A stretch of 64,000 bases of DNA, taken from assembly GCA_016125225.1 (NCBI GenBank), contig WGME01000014.1:211070-275069 (forward strand). The letters are read 5' to 3'. The position numbers and the translations under genes are program-made. This document shows, one piece after another, positions 21,001 to 31,100 of the stretch; positions within the stretch are counted from its first letter, which is position 1; the number at the start of each line of letters is the position of its first letter. This DNA is from a bacterium. GTDB lineage: Bacteria; Planctomycetota; Planctomycetia; Planctomycetales; Planctomycetaceae. The notes beneath the pieces are model-generated. The model made no database searches, had not been told where the DNA came from, and saw only the letters and a list, made by a program, of their open reading frames with translations.

Positions 21001-21477
21001 GCTGACGTAGTTATAGAGAAAATTCTGATCCACATTGGGATCAGTGCTGTAGACGTTTACATACATCAGCATGCTGGTCATGTTCTGCATGACGACGATG
21101 CCCTCGCGCTCGACGATGGGCGGCAGCTGATTTTTCACCATTTGAATACGATTGTTGACATTGAGAACCGCCACGTTGGGATCAGTGCCCGGTTCGAACG
21201 TAATCATGATCGCGGCTTCACCCGCGCTGGTCCCGGCGGATGTCATGTACCGCATATCTGGCACGCCATTGAGGGCACGTTCCAGAATGACAAGCGTCGA
21301 ATCAACGAGAATTTTCGCGCTCGCACCGGGAAATGAAATCGAGACCACCACGCTGGGCGGTGCCACATCTGGGAACTGCGAGATGGGCAGCGAAATGATC
21401 GACAGCCCTCCCATCAGTAGAATCAGCAACGAAATGACAATGGCAAGCGCTGGCCTGTGGAGAAACTTGGCAAACAT
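18022..21477 (-). CDS. HAE1-type RND efflux permease with extra membrane segment
   Basis: The inner-membrane proton-driven pump subunit of a tripartite efflux system (AcrB/MexB family). Typical features are the start MFAKFLHRPALAIVISL, then SLPISQFPDVAPPSVVVSISFPGASA, the proton-relay pair in VVVDDAIVVVEAV, and the conserved Lys in GLLSKNAILIVEFA. At 1,151 residues it is about 100 longer than AcrB. The surplus lies between helices 6 and 7 (about 19640-19985), where two extra hydrophobic stretches flank a polar segment. ATG 21477 matches the family N-terminus; an upstream in-frame start at 21555 would add 26 unrelated residues. No membrane-fusion or outer-membrane partner gene lies in the window, which is unusual for this family. 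Confidence 0.92.
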   Translation of the reverse strand: MFAKFLHRPALAIVISLLILLMGGLSIISLPISQFPDVAPPSVVVSISFPGASAKILVDSTLVILERALNGVPDMRYMTSAGTSAGEAAIMITFEPGTDPNVAVLNVNNRIQMVKNQLPPIVEREGIVVMQNMTSMLMYVNVYSTDPNVDQNFLYNYVSANLLPEIQRINGVGRAQILGNRAFAMRVELDLDRMRAYSISSADVMKAIEEQSIIGSPGRLGQATGKTSQTIEYVLTWIGRYNKPEQYEAIILRSTPEGEILRIRDVAKVTLGSAFYDLYSDLDGYPTASIVLKQIPGSNAARVIEDVKEKLKDFKQESFPPMMDYAISYDVSNFLYASIEKVLHTLFEAFVLVSLVVYLFLGDFRSTLIPTLAVPVSLIGTFFFMSMFGMSINLITLFALVLAIGVVVDDAIVVVEAVHAKMHEKHLSPYRATKEVVGEISGAIIAITLVMTSVFIPVTFVPGPVGVFYRQFALTMAMSIVLSGVVALTLTPVLCAMILKPHGFQQQKGMVGLLNRTIKRVGGRQAYILRGVVAVLLGLATGYAAYELLHVELVHEVISEQLELTPTRMMIIGLLLALLFTFSFRAMLSGSEPGEKKKRGPIAVFLKIFDRFIEMVTAAFVGIVRLIVAQRLLTIGVVVVFGYGIFLVNRVLPSGFIPLEDQGVIYGIIQTPPGSTLEYTNSKSHELQAICEEYDEITSVTSLAGYEILTEGRGSNAGTCLINLKPWAERERSSKEIIESLEEECLQIANVKLEFFEPPAVPGFGAAGGFSLCLLDKTNSGDYEAFGEITEEFLEALGKRKELKGIFTFFASNYPQYEIVIDNDIAMQKGVSIADAIDNLSIVVGSTWEQGFIRFGQFYKVYVQSSPEFRRYPEDLDNMFVKNDTGDFVPYSSFMTIKKRQGLNEINRYNLYTTAIIQGAPASGYSSGQAIAAIQEVAEETLPYGFDIDWQGLAYDEANKGNTAVYIFAIVIVFVYLVLTGQYESFLLPLAVILSLPIGLFGSFLMLKFMGLSNDVYCQIGLVMLVGLLSKNAILIVEFAVQRRQEGQINIKDAAIEGGKLRFRPIVMTSFAFIAGLIPLVRATGPGAIGNRTIGTTAVGGMLVGTIIGVIAIPGLYYLFARISDSQDLIEDEHKEPITERIEPHNSATPH

Positions 21478-21893
21478 GAGTGCTGTTCTAATTTCCTTGC
21501 AGAGCTGCAAGGTGTTTCGGTACGGATGTGAATCACGGATATGCGCGAGACGCACGGATTAGGGGAGAACCTTACCCGTATGTTACTTTTGATCGATCTT
21601 TCGAACCGCAAGATTTGCGGAAATGACGGATTCGTAAGGCTTATCTGCCACTATTCTGTTCACGTTCTGACAGTGAGCAATTACGAGCGGTTCTCTCGTC
21701 AGGCGAGTTCCACCCTGGCCAAGACCGTCTCTCCACAAGCAGGTACAAGAGTGTGTTTCATCGAAATGACAGGGAACTTTCTACCAAGTCATGAAAAGCG
21801 GTGGCTGTTCTAATCGCCCTCCCCATCTCAATCTTGAGTGAAGGCAAAATTGAAGAGATAACACGTAGTTATCAGCTCTTTAGTATCTGGGGC
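21478..21893. other. Intergenic region upstream of the RND permease
   Basis: About 415 bp with no gene I can support. A plus-strand frame at 21541-21813 lacks a ribosome site and any recognisable motif. The promoter of the RND gene presumably lies here. Confidence 0.35.
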
Positions 21894-22109
21894 CTAAACT
21901 TCGGAGGTGAGCCTCCCACTCAAGTCTTCTGAGGGCCGGTCCGCCGCCACTCGGTAGTTCAGTCGCTTGAGAGTCCAAAAGCCGAGTGCGAGCCAAGCCA
22001 ACACGAAACCGCAGGCGGCCCCCATGAACACGACCTTCAGGCCAGTCTCATACGGCCGCTGTTCCCCATCGGAAAAGATGATCTCCCGCTTTTCAACAAT
22101 CTCCACCAC
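21894..22109 (-). pseudogene. C-terminal fragment of a single-pass membrane protein (possible)
   Basis: A 71-residue frame (GTG start) with one strong hydrophobic helix (VVFMGAACGFVLAWLALGFWTL) followed by a basic stretch. Residues read coherently for another ~16 codons upstream until a TGA, but no ATG is available, which suggests the tail of a longer gene whose front has been lost. It resembles the last membrane segment of chain-length determinant-like proteins, but the match is too weak for a family call. Low confidence that it is expressed. Confidence 0.3.
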
Positions 22110-22565
22110 GCGGAGATGACTCTGCTGAATCTCCGTGTCAAGCTCGAATTCGATTCACGGTAAAATTAACCGTTATGAAGCATTTCCCTTGGAGCTGCCA
22201 GCTTCCCGCCTCAGTCGCATCACATCGCCAGTCAATCTGTTGCGACTGATGACCGTGACTAACAGAGCGTGATGGGTTGCGTCCGGGGCGCGATGCCCAA
22301 CTTTGTTCATCGTCACTCACTCCGATCATGATCTGTCAGTGCTGGATTGTTGACCACGGTCAGTTCCAATCCTCCCGCTCCAACAGAGCGAGGAACTGCG
22401 ACGGCTTGGACTTCATGAACCCAAACTGCCCCCAATTGTCTGCGAACGCCCCCGTTTTCTAGACCCACAACGCGGTTTGTTGCCTTGGGTGTCAATCCCG
22501 TAGAAAACTGTGAGCATTTCTGCTGTCGGATGTCAGCAACACTCGGTCAGGATACAAGTTTTCGA
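22110..22565. other. Intergenic region with no recognised content
   Basis: About 450 bp between the small membrane fragment and the FG-GAP lipoprotein gene. Only short, unconvincing frames occur on either strand. I see no RNA gene, repeat or clear terminator. Confidence 0.35.
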
Positions 22566-23882
22566 TCAGCGTCGCGTCCCGATTTTCCGAACTTCTGTCA
22601 GAACACGCGCTGGCGCTGGAGCCTGCGGGAGAGTGTAAACGTAGCCTTTCCCTGCAAACACTTTTCCATTGACGGTTGCATCTGGAGCCCCGACCGCGAC
22701 GAAATCCCCTGAGATCGCGCAGCAGGTGCCGAACGCATCCTCCGTTTTGCCATCACTGGCGACCAGCTTCCAGATTTGCTTCCACGTACCGTCCAGTTCG
22801 AAGACGTAGACCGCTCCGGAATCGGCGACTTTCCCTGCCGCATCCTTCGCACCAATTGCAATCTTCTCGCCATCAATCGATACGGCGCCGCCGAAATGCT
22901 CATTCGGCTTGCCGTCGTCGGCACGTAGCTTTTGCCGTTCGACCCAATTACTGCCGACTCGCTCGAAGACATACGCAGCTCCGGCGCCGCCTGCAGTTTG
23001 CCCATCGTTTGGCGCGCCGACGACTAACCAGTTGCCACTGCGTGCCAGCGCAGCCCCGAAATTCTTGGAAGACGAAGCATCGCTGGGTCTCAAAGTCGTG
23101 CCTTCGGTCCAGGTGTTTGACGCACGGGTCCAAACATGGACGCGGCCACCGAAGTATGGATTTGGATAGTTATCGGTATCGGAAGAGCCGATCAGCGCTT
23201 CTGTCTCGTTAAGAATCAGCGACTGTCCGAAGACGTCATTTGCATCAGGGGTTGCTGCCATCAGTTTCTGTGTTTGAGCCCAGGTCGTTCCCGTGCGTTT
23301 GAAGGCATACACAGCCCCGGCGGTGGGTGCGGCTTCATCCTCGTAGGGGGCTGCGACGAGCGCCCAGTCGCCATCAATTGCGACGCGTTGACCGAAGCCA
23401 TCGTTGGCTTCTCGATCCGCTGCTTGCAGAGTCGCTTGTTGGGTCCATGTGCTGCCGGATCGAATAAAAACAAATGCCTGTCCTGTGGTCGACGCCAAGG
23501 GACCACCGATCATCACATCATTCCCTCGCGTCGCGATCGAGACACCGAAGTACTGCGAACCGACGGCATTGGCATCGAACAAGGTTTTGACAGGCTTCCA
23601 GGTGTTGCCGCTTTGCTGGTAGAGATAGGTAACGCCGCTGCCCGGTTTGGCTCCGGCGCGACCTGTCTCCGAAACAAACAGCTGTGGAGATGCCGTCGCA
23701 TTCGCTAGACGGCCATCTGCCGAGCCGTTCAGCCAGGCGAGAGCTGTGGCGAGAGCATGGTATTGTCCCGGTTCTTCTACCGGGTCAAAAACCTCTTCCG
23801 TCGGGGTGCAGCCGATACATCCCAGGAGCATTACCGAAACGATGGACCTCCAACATCGAGATGGCAATCGCCTCAAAACCAT
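22566..23882 (-). CDS. FG-GAP beta-propeller lipoprotein
   Basis: A 438-residue exported protein of unknown function. The ATG at 23882 has GAGGAG 8 bases upstream, better than the frame's first start 54 bases earlier. The N-terminus is basic, then VSVMLLGCIGC, a lipobox-like motif with two candidate Cys. After a ~50-residue linker come about seven repeats of the pattern FG-x-S-(V/L)-A-x-x-G-x-x-(V/I)-x-(V/I)-G-A-P, each followed by G-x-(V/A)-Y-(V/A)-F and a W-T strand. This is the FG-GAP form that builds seven-bladed propellers in integrin-alpha-like proteins. The repeats differ from the EF-hand-rich FG-GAP repeats of the first gene in the window. No operon partner is visible. Confidence 0.85.
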   Translation of the reverse strand: MVLRRLPSRCWRSIVSVMLLGCIGCTPTEEVFDPVEEPGQYHALATALAWLNGSADGRLANATASPQLFVSETGRAGAKPGSGVTYLYQQSGNTWKPVKTLFDANAVGSQYFGVSIATRGNDVMIGGPLASTTGQAFVFIRSGSTWTQQATLQAADREANDGFGQRVAIDGDWALVAAPYEDEAAPTAGAVYAFKRTGTTWAQTQKLMAATPDANDVFGQSLILNETEALIGSSDTDNYPNPYFGGRVHVWTRASNTWTEGTTLRPSDASSSKNFGAALARSGNWLVVGAPNDGQTAGGAGAAYVFERVGSNWVERQKLRADDGKPNEHFGGAVSIDGEKIAIGAKDAAGKVADSGAVYVFELDGTWKQIWKLVASDGKTEDAFGTCCAISGDFVAVGAPDATVNGKVFAGKGYVYTLPQAPAPARVLTEVRKIGTRR

Positions 23883-23989
23883 TTCGGGAACTCCTCGCAA
23901 GATTTGGATTCGCCTGCAAACCAGCGATACGCCCATTTCACACGATCCTGACCGAACATAAATTGCTTGCTAAATCGTAATTGGGGGCA

Positions 23990-24109
23990 TTAGTCCACAC
24001 AAGCAATGTTACCCCTGGTGGCATGCTGGCGGATTTCTTCCGGGGTGGCGTGGTCTTCGACCATATGTTCCAGCAGTTCGAGTTTGTTGCAGAAGACGTG
24101 GGCTCTCAT
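23990..24109 (-). other. Possible 39-residue ORF at the edge of the IS5 remnant
   Basis: The ATG overlaps the TGA of the IS5-family transposase remnant (ATGA). The short product begins MRAHVFCNKLELLEHM and is hydrophilic. Codon use looks coding-like, but I recognise no family. It may be the tail of a gene cut by the insertion. Confidence 0.2.
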
Positions 24110-25000
24110 ACGGTGATGAACAATAGCAAGGTTATGTTGACGGATCGCCTGAGTTTGATGAAGGTCAGGACGGTTTTGATGCTGGCCAGGAAGCTGGCCG
24201 CCAGTTTATCGTAGCGGGTGGCGATGCCGCGGAACTGTTTGAGCTTATTGAGCAGACGTTCGACGCGGTTCTGCTGGCGATAGGACTTGGCCAGCACCGG
24301 CCACGGCTCGGTGGCCGTCAGCATCTCGGATTCAGGGTCGCTGCCTGGGTGTTGAGCGCCTACCGGCGAATGTGATGGATTTCGTCCCCCCTTGTCGGCC
24401 GCAACATCGTCGGTCTTGGGGACACGCCGCTCAGGGGCTTGAAATAGCTGAGGGAACTGCGGTGCATCACTCGCCTGTCCAGAAGTGAGCTCCACCGCGA
24501 TGACTGTGTCTTCATCGGCAGAGGCCAGATGAATATTGGTGGTATAGCCGTCTCGGGATTGTTCCAGGACCTTTACAGTTGCGTAGCACTTTATTGCCAC
24601 CGGCCGACTGTGAGTGAATCAGTAGGATCATTAAATCGACAAACAGTTGCCAGACATCCGACGTGGCTTCTGCCGCGTGAAGTTGCTCGAACAGTCGGCC
24701 CCATACCCCTGCCGTCCGCCAGGGTTTGAACCGCTGATACTCTGCGTCCCAGTCACTAAACTCTGCGGGCAGATCCCGCCAGCGCGTCCCTGTGCGAGAG
24801 CGATAGAGCACGGCTTCGACAAACAGCCAATCAGAAAGATTCGGCTTGGTCCCGGACGACGACCGCTTGGCCGCCGTCACACGAAGTTTCAGTTTTTGCC
24901 AGATCGCATGCATGATCACCAGCCGCATCCCATAGCTCCTCCTTGAACCGGAACGGAGCTCGCCAAAACAGTATGATTCGTCAAAAAAAACGGTGAGCAC
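24106..25000 (-). pseudogene. Broken IS5-family (IS427-like) transposase
   Basis: Two frames that must once have been one gene. The upstream frame (24512-25000) carries the IS5 N-terminal signature (YRSRTGTRWRDLPAEFSDWDAEYQRFKPW). The downstream frame (24106-24600) carries the catalytic half (GYTTNIHLASADEDT, ELTSGQASDAPQFPQLF, VAADKG, QQNRVERLLNKLKQFRGIATRYDKLAASF). The first catalytic Asp region (expected DSTHxRAH) falls at the junction and is scrambled; a stretch of the middle is also unrecognisable. No intact inverted ends were found. It lies just upstream of the first giant surface gene. Confidence 0.8.
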
Positions 25001-25146
25001 GAGCCGATTGTGATTCGGTTATGACTCAACTCTGATTCTATGGAAATTTCTTTCATCCAACTTGCTTCTGCTGCGTTGATCCGGCATAAGACAGTTCTCC
25101 CTCTGATCTATTGAACTGTCATAATTCGTATCAGGGCAAGGACCAA

Positions 25147-28100
25147 ATGGTATATGATTGGCTCGCCAATGTGCGTCGCGGGATCGTTGTGCGCGCGGCC
25201 TCACGTAGACCGGGGCGTCGTTATTCTGCGAGTCATCAAGCCGCACAAATCCAGATGCTGGAGCCCCGCATTCTGCTGGCGGGAACGTCTTCTGAGGCTG
25301 ATGCATTTGTCGACGCGCCAGCGGTCGCGATGACCAATCAGCCGCCGGTCATCGCGGATCAGGCTTTTTCCATCATCAAAGAAAGCGCTGTTGGAACGGT
25401 GGTGGGGACCGTTCAGGCGAGTGATCCTGATGCCGGAGATATGCTGACTTATAGTATCAGCGGTGGAAACGTCAATCAGGCGTTTCTGATTGATCCCGCC
25501 ACTGGGGTCATTAGCGTCAACAGTTCTCAGGCGATCAATTATCTTTCAACGCCAACTTTCACCCTGCGGATCGCAGCGACCGACACCAGTCTGGTAACGC
25601 GCAAGGCGAATGTCACGGTCAATGTTCTCGATGTCAATAGCCCGCCGGTGGTCACCGACCAGACGTTTTCTGTTCCGGAAAACAGCTCGGTGGGGACATT
25701 TGTCGGAGCCGTTGCAGCCACGGATGTGAACCGTGCGGATACTCTCGTTTACAGCTTCTCTGGCGGGAACGTCAACCAGGCCTTTCGCATCGATGCTGCG
25801 ACTGGTGTGATCAGCGTCAATAACACCGCCGCCCTGGATCGAGAGACGCTGCCGACCTTCACGCTGCGTGTGGCAGTGACCGATACCGGCAACCCCGCGC
25901 TGACCCGCAAAGCAAACATCACGGTCAATCTGTCGAATGTCAATGAGCCGCCTACGATCTCTCCTGCGACCTTCACCATTGTGAAAAACCTGCCGGCCGG
26001 GCGTGTGGTCGGCAGCATCACTGCGAGTGATCCCGATCTGTCCGCAGGGGACCAGTTGACGTATTCATTTAGTGGAGGAAACGTCAGCAACACGTTTGCT
26101 ATTCATCCCACAACCGGCGTCATTACGGTCAATAACCCCGCCTTGCTGGACTATGTTTCCCAGCCCGTGTTCCACCTGCGCGTAGCTGTCACGGACACCG
26201 GCAACATCACCCGCAAGGCGGATGTCACGGTCAACGTGCTCGACGTCAACAGCCCCCCTGAGATTGCGGACCAGAGCTTTTCGATCGCAGAAAACTTGGC
26301 AGTCAGCACTTTTGTGGGGCAAGTCATCGCCAGGGATATCAACCCCACTGACACCTTGACCTACGGCCTTAGCGGTGGGAATGTCAATAATGCCTTCGCG
26401 ATCGATACTGTGACGGGTGTGATCACTGTCCGCACGCCATCGGCCCTGAACTTTGAAGCCTTGCCAGTCTTCACACTACGGGTTGCAGTCACCGATACCG
26501 CCAGCCCGGCTCAAACCCGTAAGGCCAATATCACCGTCAATCTGACGAATGTGAATGAACCGCCCCTGATTGTCGATCAGATGTTCTCGATCAATGAGAA
26601 CCTGTCTTCGGGAATTGTGGTGGGGACCGCAACAGCCACCGACCCCGATGCCGGTGACGCCGTCCGCTACAGCATCAGTGGTGGCAATGTCAGCCAGGCT
26701 TTTCGCATCAATCCTGAGACCGGCGCCATTGCGATCAACAACCCGGCCGCCATCAACTTTGAACTTAACCCCGTCTTCACGCTCCGTGTGGCCGCGACTG
26801 ACAGTGGCAGTCTCACGCGCAAAAGCAATGTGACCGTTCGGCTCAACGACCTCAATGAAGCCCCGGAAGTCGTCGATCGTACCTTTACGATTCCTGAAAA
26901 TCGCGTGGCTGGTACTGTGATCGGTACGGTGACCGCGGTTGATCCCGATGCGGGCAACACTGTCACCTACGCATTCAGCGGCGGCAATGTCGGAAATGCG
27001 TTCGCGATTGATCCGACGACGGGTGTCATTACGGTGCGGACACCCGCAGCAATCAATTTCGAGGCCAATCCTGTCTTTGCCTTGCGGGTTCAGGCAACCG
27101 ATGACGCGACGATGCCGCTCTCGAAAAAGGCCAACATCACTGTCAACCTGACCAATCTCAATGAAGAACCGGTAATTGCGGATCAGACGTTGAGTATCGC
27201 GGAAAACAGTGCCCTCGGTGCCATTGTCGGCAACGTCATTGCGACCGATCCTGATGCCGGTGATCAACTCACTTATGCCTTCAGCGGCGGCAACATCGAG
27301 CAAGCCTTCGCGATCGACCCCAGCACCGGTGTGATTCGCGTCAACAATCCCGCCAAATTCAATTTTGAAGCGCTGGCGAACTTCGCGTTGCGGGTGCAGG
27401 TGACCGACAGCGCAGGGTTAACTCGCAAAGCCAACGTTGCAGTGAATGTGTTAAATGTCAATGAACCACCGGTGGTGCAGGCCGTCACTCCCTTTCGAAC
27501 TGGCCCGGGAAGTGAAGTTCGATTCGAAGTCTTCGCCACCGATCCGGATGGCCCGAATCAGCCATTGACGTTGTCTCTCACCGGTGCCCCCAATGGCGCC
27601 GTGGTTGACAGCATGACCCACACTTTCCGCTGGACGCCTACCACGGCACAAATCGGCGAATTCAATTTCCAGCTCTCAGTCTCTGACGGCGAATTCACAG
27701 CCAGTACGCCGGTGAATATTGTGGTGAAACGTTTCGGGATCAGCCATGTGACTCCTGCCAACGGGACCACCAACGTCTCGCTCACGCGGGAAACAGTGGT
27801 CACCTTCAATGCCCCGGTCGATCCTTCCACTATCACAGCGAATTCGCTGTATGCCATCGCAAATGGCGAACGCATTCCAGCGTCGATTCGTGTCTCGGCC
27901 AACGAACGCACAGCAACATTGTTCTATGATGACCCGCTCCCCTCTTCGACCGAAGTCCGCGTGGTCATCGATGGCAGCATCATCACTGGCCGCAGCGGGG
28001 AACTGCTCGACGCTGACGGCAACGGCGTAGCAGGCGGAGTCCGTAACGTCGACTTCCGCACGCTCTCACTGACAAACATCCCGAACACCACCGTCTGGGG

Positions 28101-31100
28101 TTATGTTTACGATTCCTACAATCGCAATCCCGATGGCGGTGATCGCCCGATCGTGGGGGCCAAGATTTTCCTCGATGCCGACCCGAACGTCTTTTCGGTG
28201 ACTGACCAGAATGGACGCTTCGAACTTGGCCTGCAAGATGCTAACAACGATGGCGTGCCCGATGGACTCCCAGCCCCCGATTTCTTTGTCCATATCGACG
28301 GCAGCCAGGCAAGCAACGCGCCTGCGGGTGCCGTCTATGCCACATTGGGCAAAGCGTTCCATTCAGTGCCGGGGGAAAGAACTCAACTGAATATGGCGGG
28401 GACGCCCTTTAATGTCTACCTGCCACCGATGTTTGGGGACGACATTGTTACTCTCAATGGCAGCGATGACGCCACAGTCGGCTTCGGTGCCGATGCTCAG
28501 GCGGCCATCCGAAATAATCTCTTCCCGAATGATCCAGCCAAGGCCGAAATGGCGATCGATGCCACTCGGGTCATTTACCCCGCTGGTTCCGCACAGGATG
28601 AGTCAGGCAATCCCGCGACCCGGGCCTCAATCATTCCTGTCGATCCGAGCCGGTTACCCGCTCCACTGCCTCCCAATGTCGATCCCTCGCTGGTCATTTC
28701 AATTCAAGCGGGGACCGATGCCGGCTTCAATCTCGCCGGCGGCAGCATGAATTTCGATACACCGGCGCCGGTGAGTTTCCCCAACCTCGATGGGCTCGCG
28801 CCGGGAGCAAAGAGCCTGATCTGGTCGTTCGACCACGATGCCGGCCACTGGGAAGTCGTCGGCACAGGCACCGTCTCCGCCGATGGCACCGCGATCGTCA
28901 GCGACCCCGGCGTCGGCATTCTGGCTCCGGGCTGGCATTTCACCGACCCGGGGGCCACGGTTAATGGTCGCGGTGCCACAATTTTCTCACCAGACTTCTA
29001 TGACGACTGCACGACACAGGAGACAATTAAAGCCTGGGCTCATGTCGCGACCGATGTTGCCGTCGTCGCCGCAGAATTCCTACCAATTACAAAGTTCGCT
29101 AAAGGTGTTATCAAATCAATTGACAGTCTTAACGACTACTTTGCGAAGATTAACGATATTAACACAAACCCAACGATCGACAGTCCAGGCTGGGAAGCAA
29201 TTAAGGCGACACTCAATTTAGGAGCAAGTCTCGTCTTCAATTTCGTCCCAGGATCATCGTTGTTGAAACGCTTCGGGAAGAGCGGGGAGCTAGCTGACAA
29301 AATCCTGACAAATGTGTCAAACGCTTCGGAAGCAGCACAATCTATTAGCTCAGGATGTGCACTCGACTGGCCAGAGATCAACACATATGCCACTCGCGCA
29401 TACAACATTGCATCAACAGCCAAGAGTATCAACAGGGCATTAAGCCCTACTGCAACATTTATCGATCGAGTTCCCATAACACTGAGTGCCATCGATTTCG
29501 TACTGGGCTTCAACTTCAACCCGAATGAGGCACTGCCACAGGACGTAGTCAATGCACTGAATTCGACTATGGTTGAACTGGAAGAGCTTGTCGATCAGTA
29601 TTCCCCATTCTCAGCTTCCGGCCTTGATGATTTTTCTAGCGGATTGTCCGATCTCAATACTGAAAACTCTAGTAATCTGTTGAGCCTCGACAACTACCTT
29701 CAATCCAAACACAGCGCGAGCGAGATCCGGGGTAATGGCACCGTAAATTATGTCATCAGCGATCTCGATTTAGGTGATTCTCAACGAGGAAGTTTCGACA
29801 GCGATGCCGGGTTACCGCCACTGGTGCTGCGACCCGATGGCTCTTACCGGATTGATTTCTATGGTCCCGATGGCAGTATCGGATCAATTGGCGTGAATAC
29901 ACCAGGGAATGGTGAGAATGTCACGCTCCCACCAGTTATCTTCCAGACTCCTGATGTCTTCGGTGAAGACGCGGACTCGGATTTTGATGGACTCCCCGAT
30001 TTTGGAGAATGGGTTTTCGGTACTTCGACATCAAATTCTGACACAGACGACGACGGCATCTCGGATGGTGCGGAGATCCAACAAGGTACCAACCCACTGG
30101 ATGGCCGTGGGTTCCCAACGGGGGTGATTGCGAGCTTGCCACTACGTGGGGAAGCCAACGAAGTGGTCCTGGAAGGTTCCACACTGCAGGGCGATCGACA
30201 GACGGCGTATGTTGCGACAGGGAGTTATGGCCTTGCGATTGTGGATGCCTCACGGTTTGATAATCCGATCATCCTGGGCCAACTCGATCTCAAAGGAACC
30301 GCGACCGATGTCGCCGTCGATGGCGTGCGGCAACTGGCCGCTGTCGCCGCAGGAACCGGCGGCATTCATATCGTGGATGTTTCCGACCCGATGTTGCCAC
30401 GGTTGGTACGCACACTGGATGTGCAGACCAACCAGCTCGAAGTGTATGACGGCGTGATCTACGCGGCCGTCGGTGCCGACCTGCAATCGTATGATTTGCT
30501 GACGGGTGAACCGCTGCAAACGCTCGACCTCGGGACGGAAACGATCACAGGATTGGCCCGCGAAGGTGGCTTCCTCTACACAATGGACAACGCTCGCAAC
30601 CTCGAAGTGGTGGACATCACCGGCTTCGTCATGGCCCGGCGTGGTGGCGTTCAACTGACTCACGGCGGCGGTAAGATCACGGTGGGCGGGGGCATCGTGT
30701 ATGCCTCGCCAGCGAATTACAGCCGCGGGGGTTATGCCACAGCGAATGTTTCCAATCCGGCGGTTCCGGTGCAGATCAGTGCTTCGGATGTGGTGGCTCC
30801 TAATATCGCGCCTGGCACGCTCGCCATTCCCAACGGATCGGGACGGGGACTGGTTATCGGCCAGCCTGGGTCAAGCGGACAGGTCTATGTGGTCGACATG
30901 ACTAACCCGGCGAATACCGATGTCGCTGGCGCTCAGTTCATTACCCGCTTTGATTTGCCGGGTACACCTCAAAGTGCGGCGATCGGCGCTGGCATTGGCT
31001 TCATTGCCACGGGTTCGCGCGGCCTGCAGGTGGTCAATTATCTCCCCTTCGATACCCAACGCACGGCCCCCATGCTGACTGCGAATTTCGCTAGCCTGGA

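Noticed and set aside
21541..21813. 90-codon plus-strand frame upstream of the RND gene
   Set aside because: No ribosome site, no family resemblance, and unusual composition for the region.
26476..27303. 275-codon minus-strand frame inside the first giant gene
   Set aside because: Repeats the periodicity of the cadherin repeats on the other strand; a shadow of the repetitive coding sequence.
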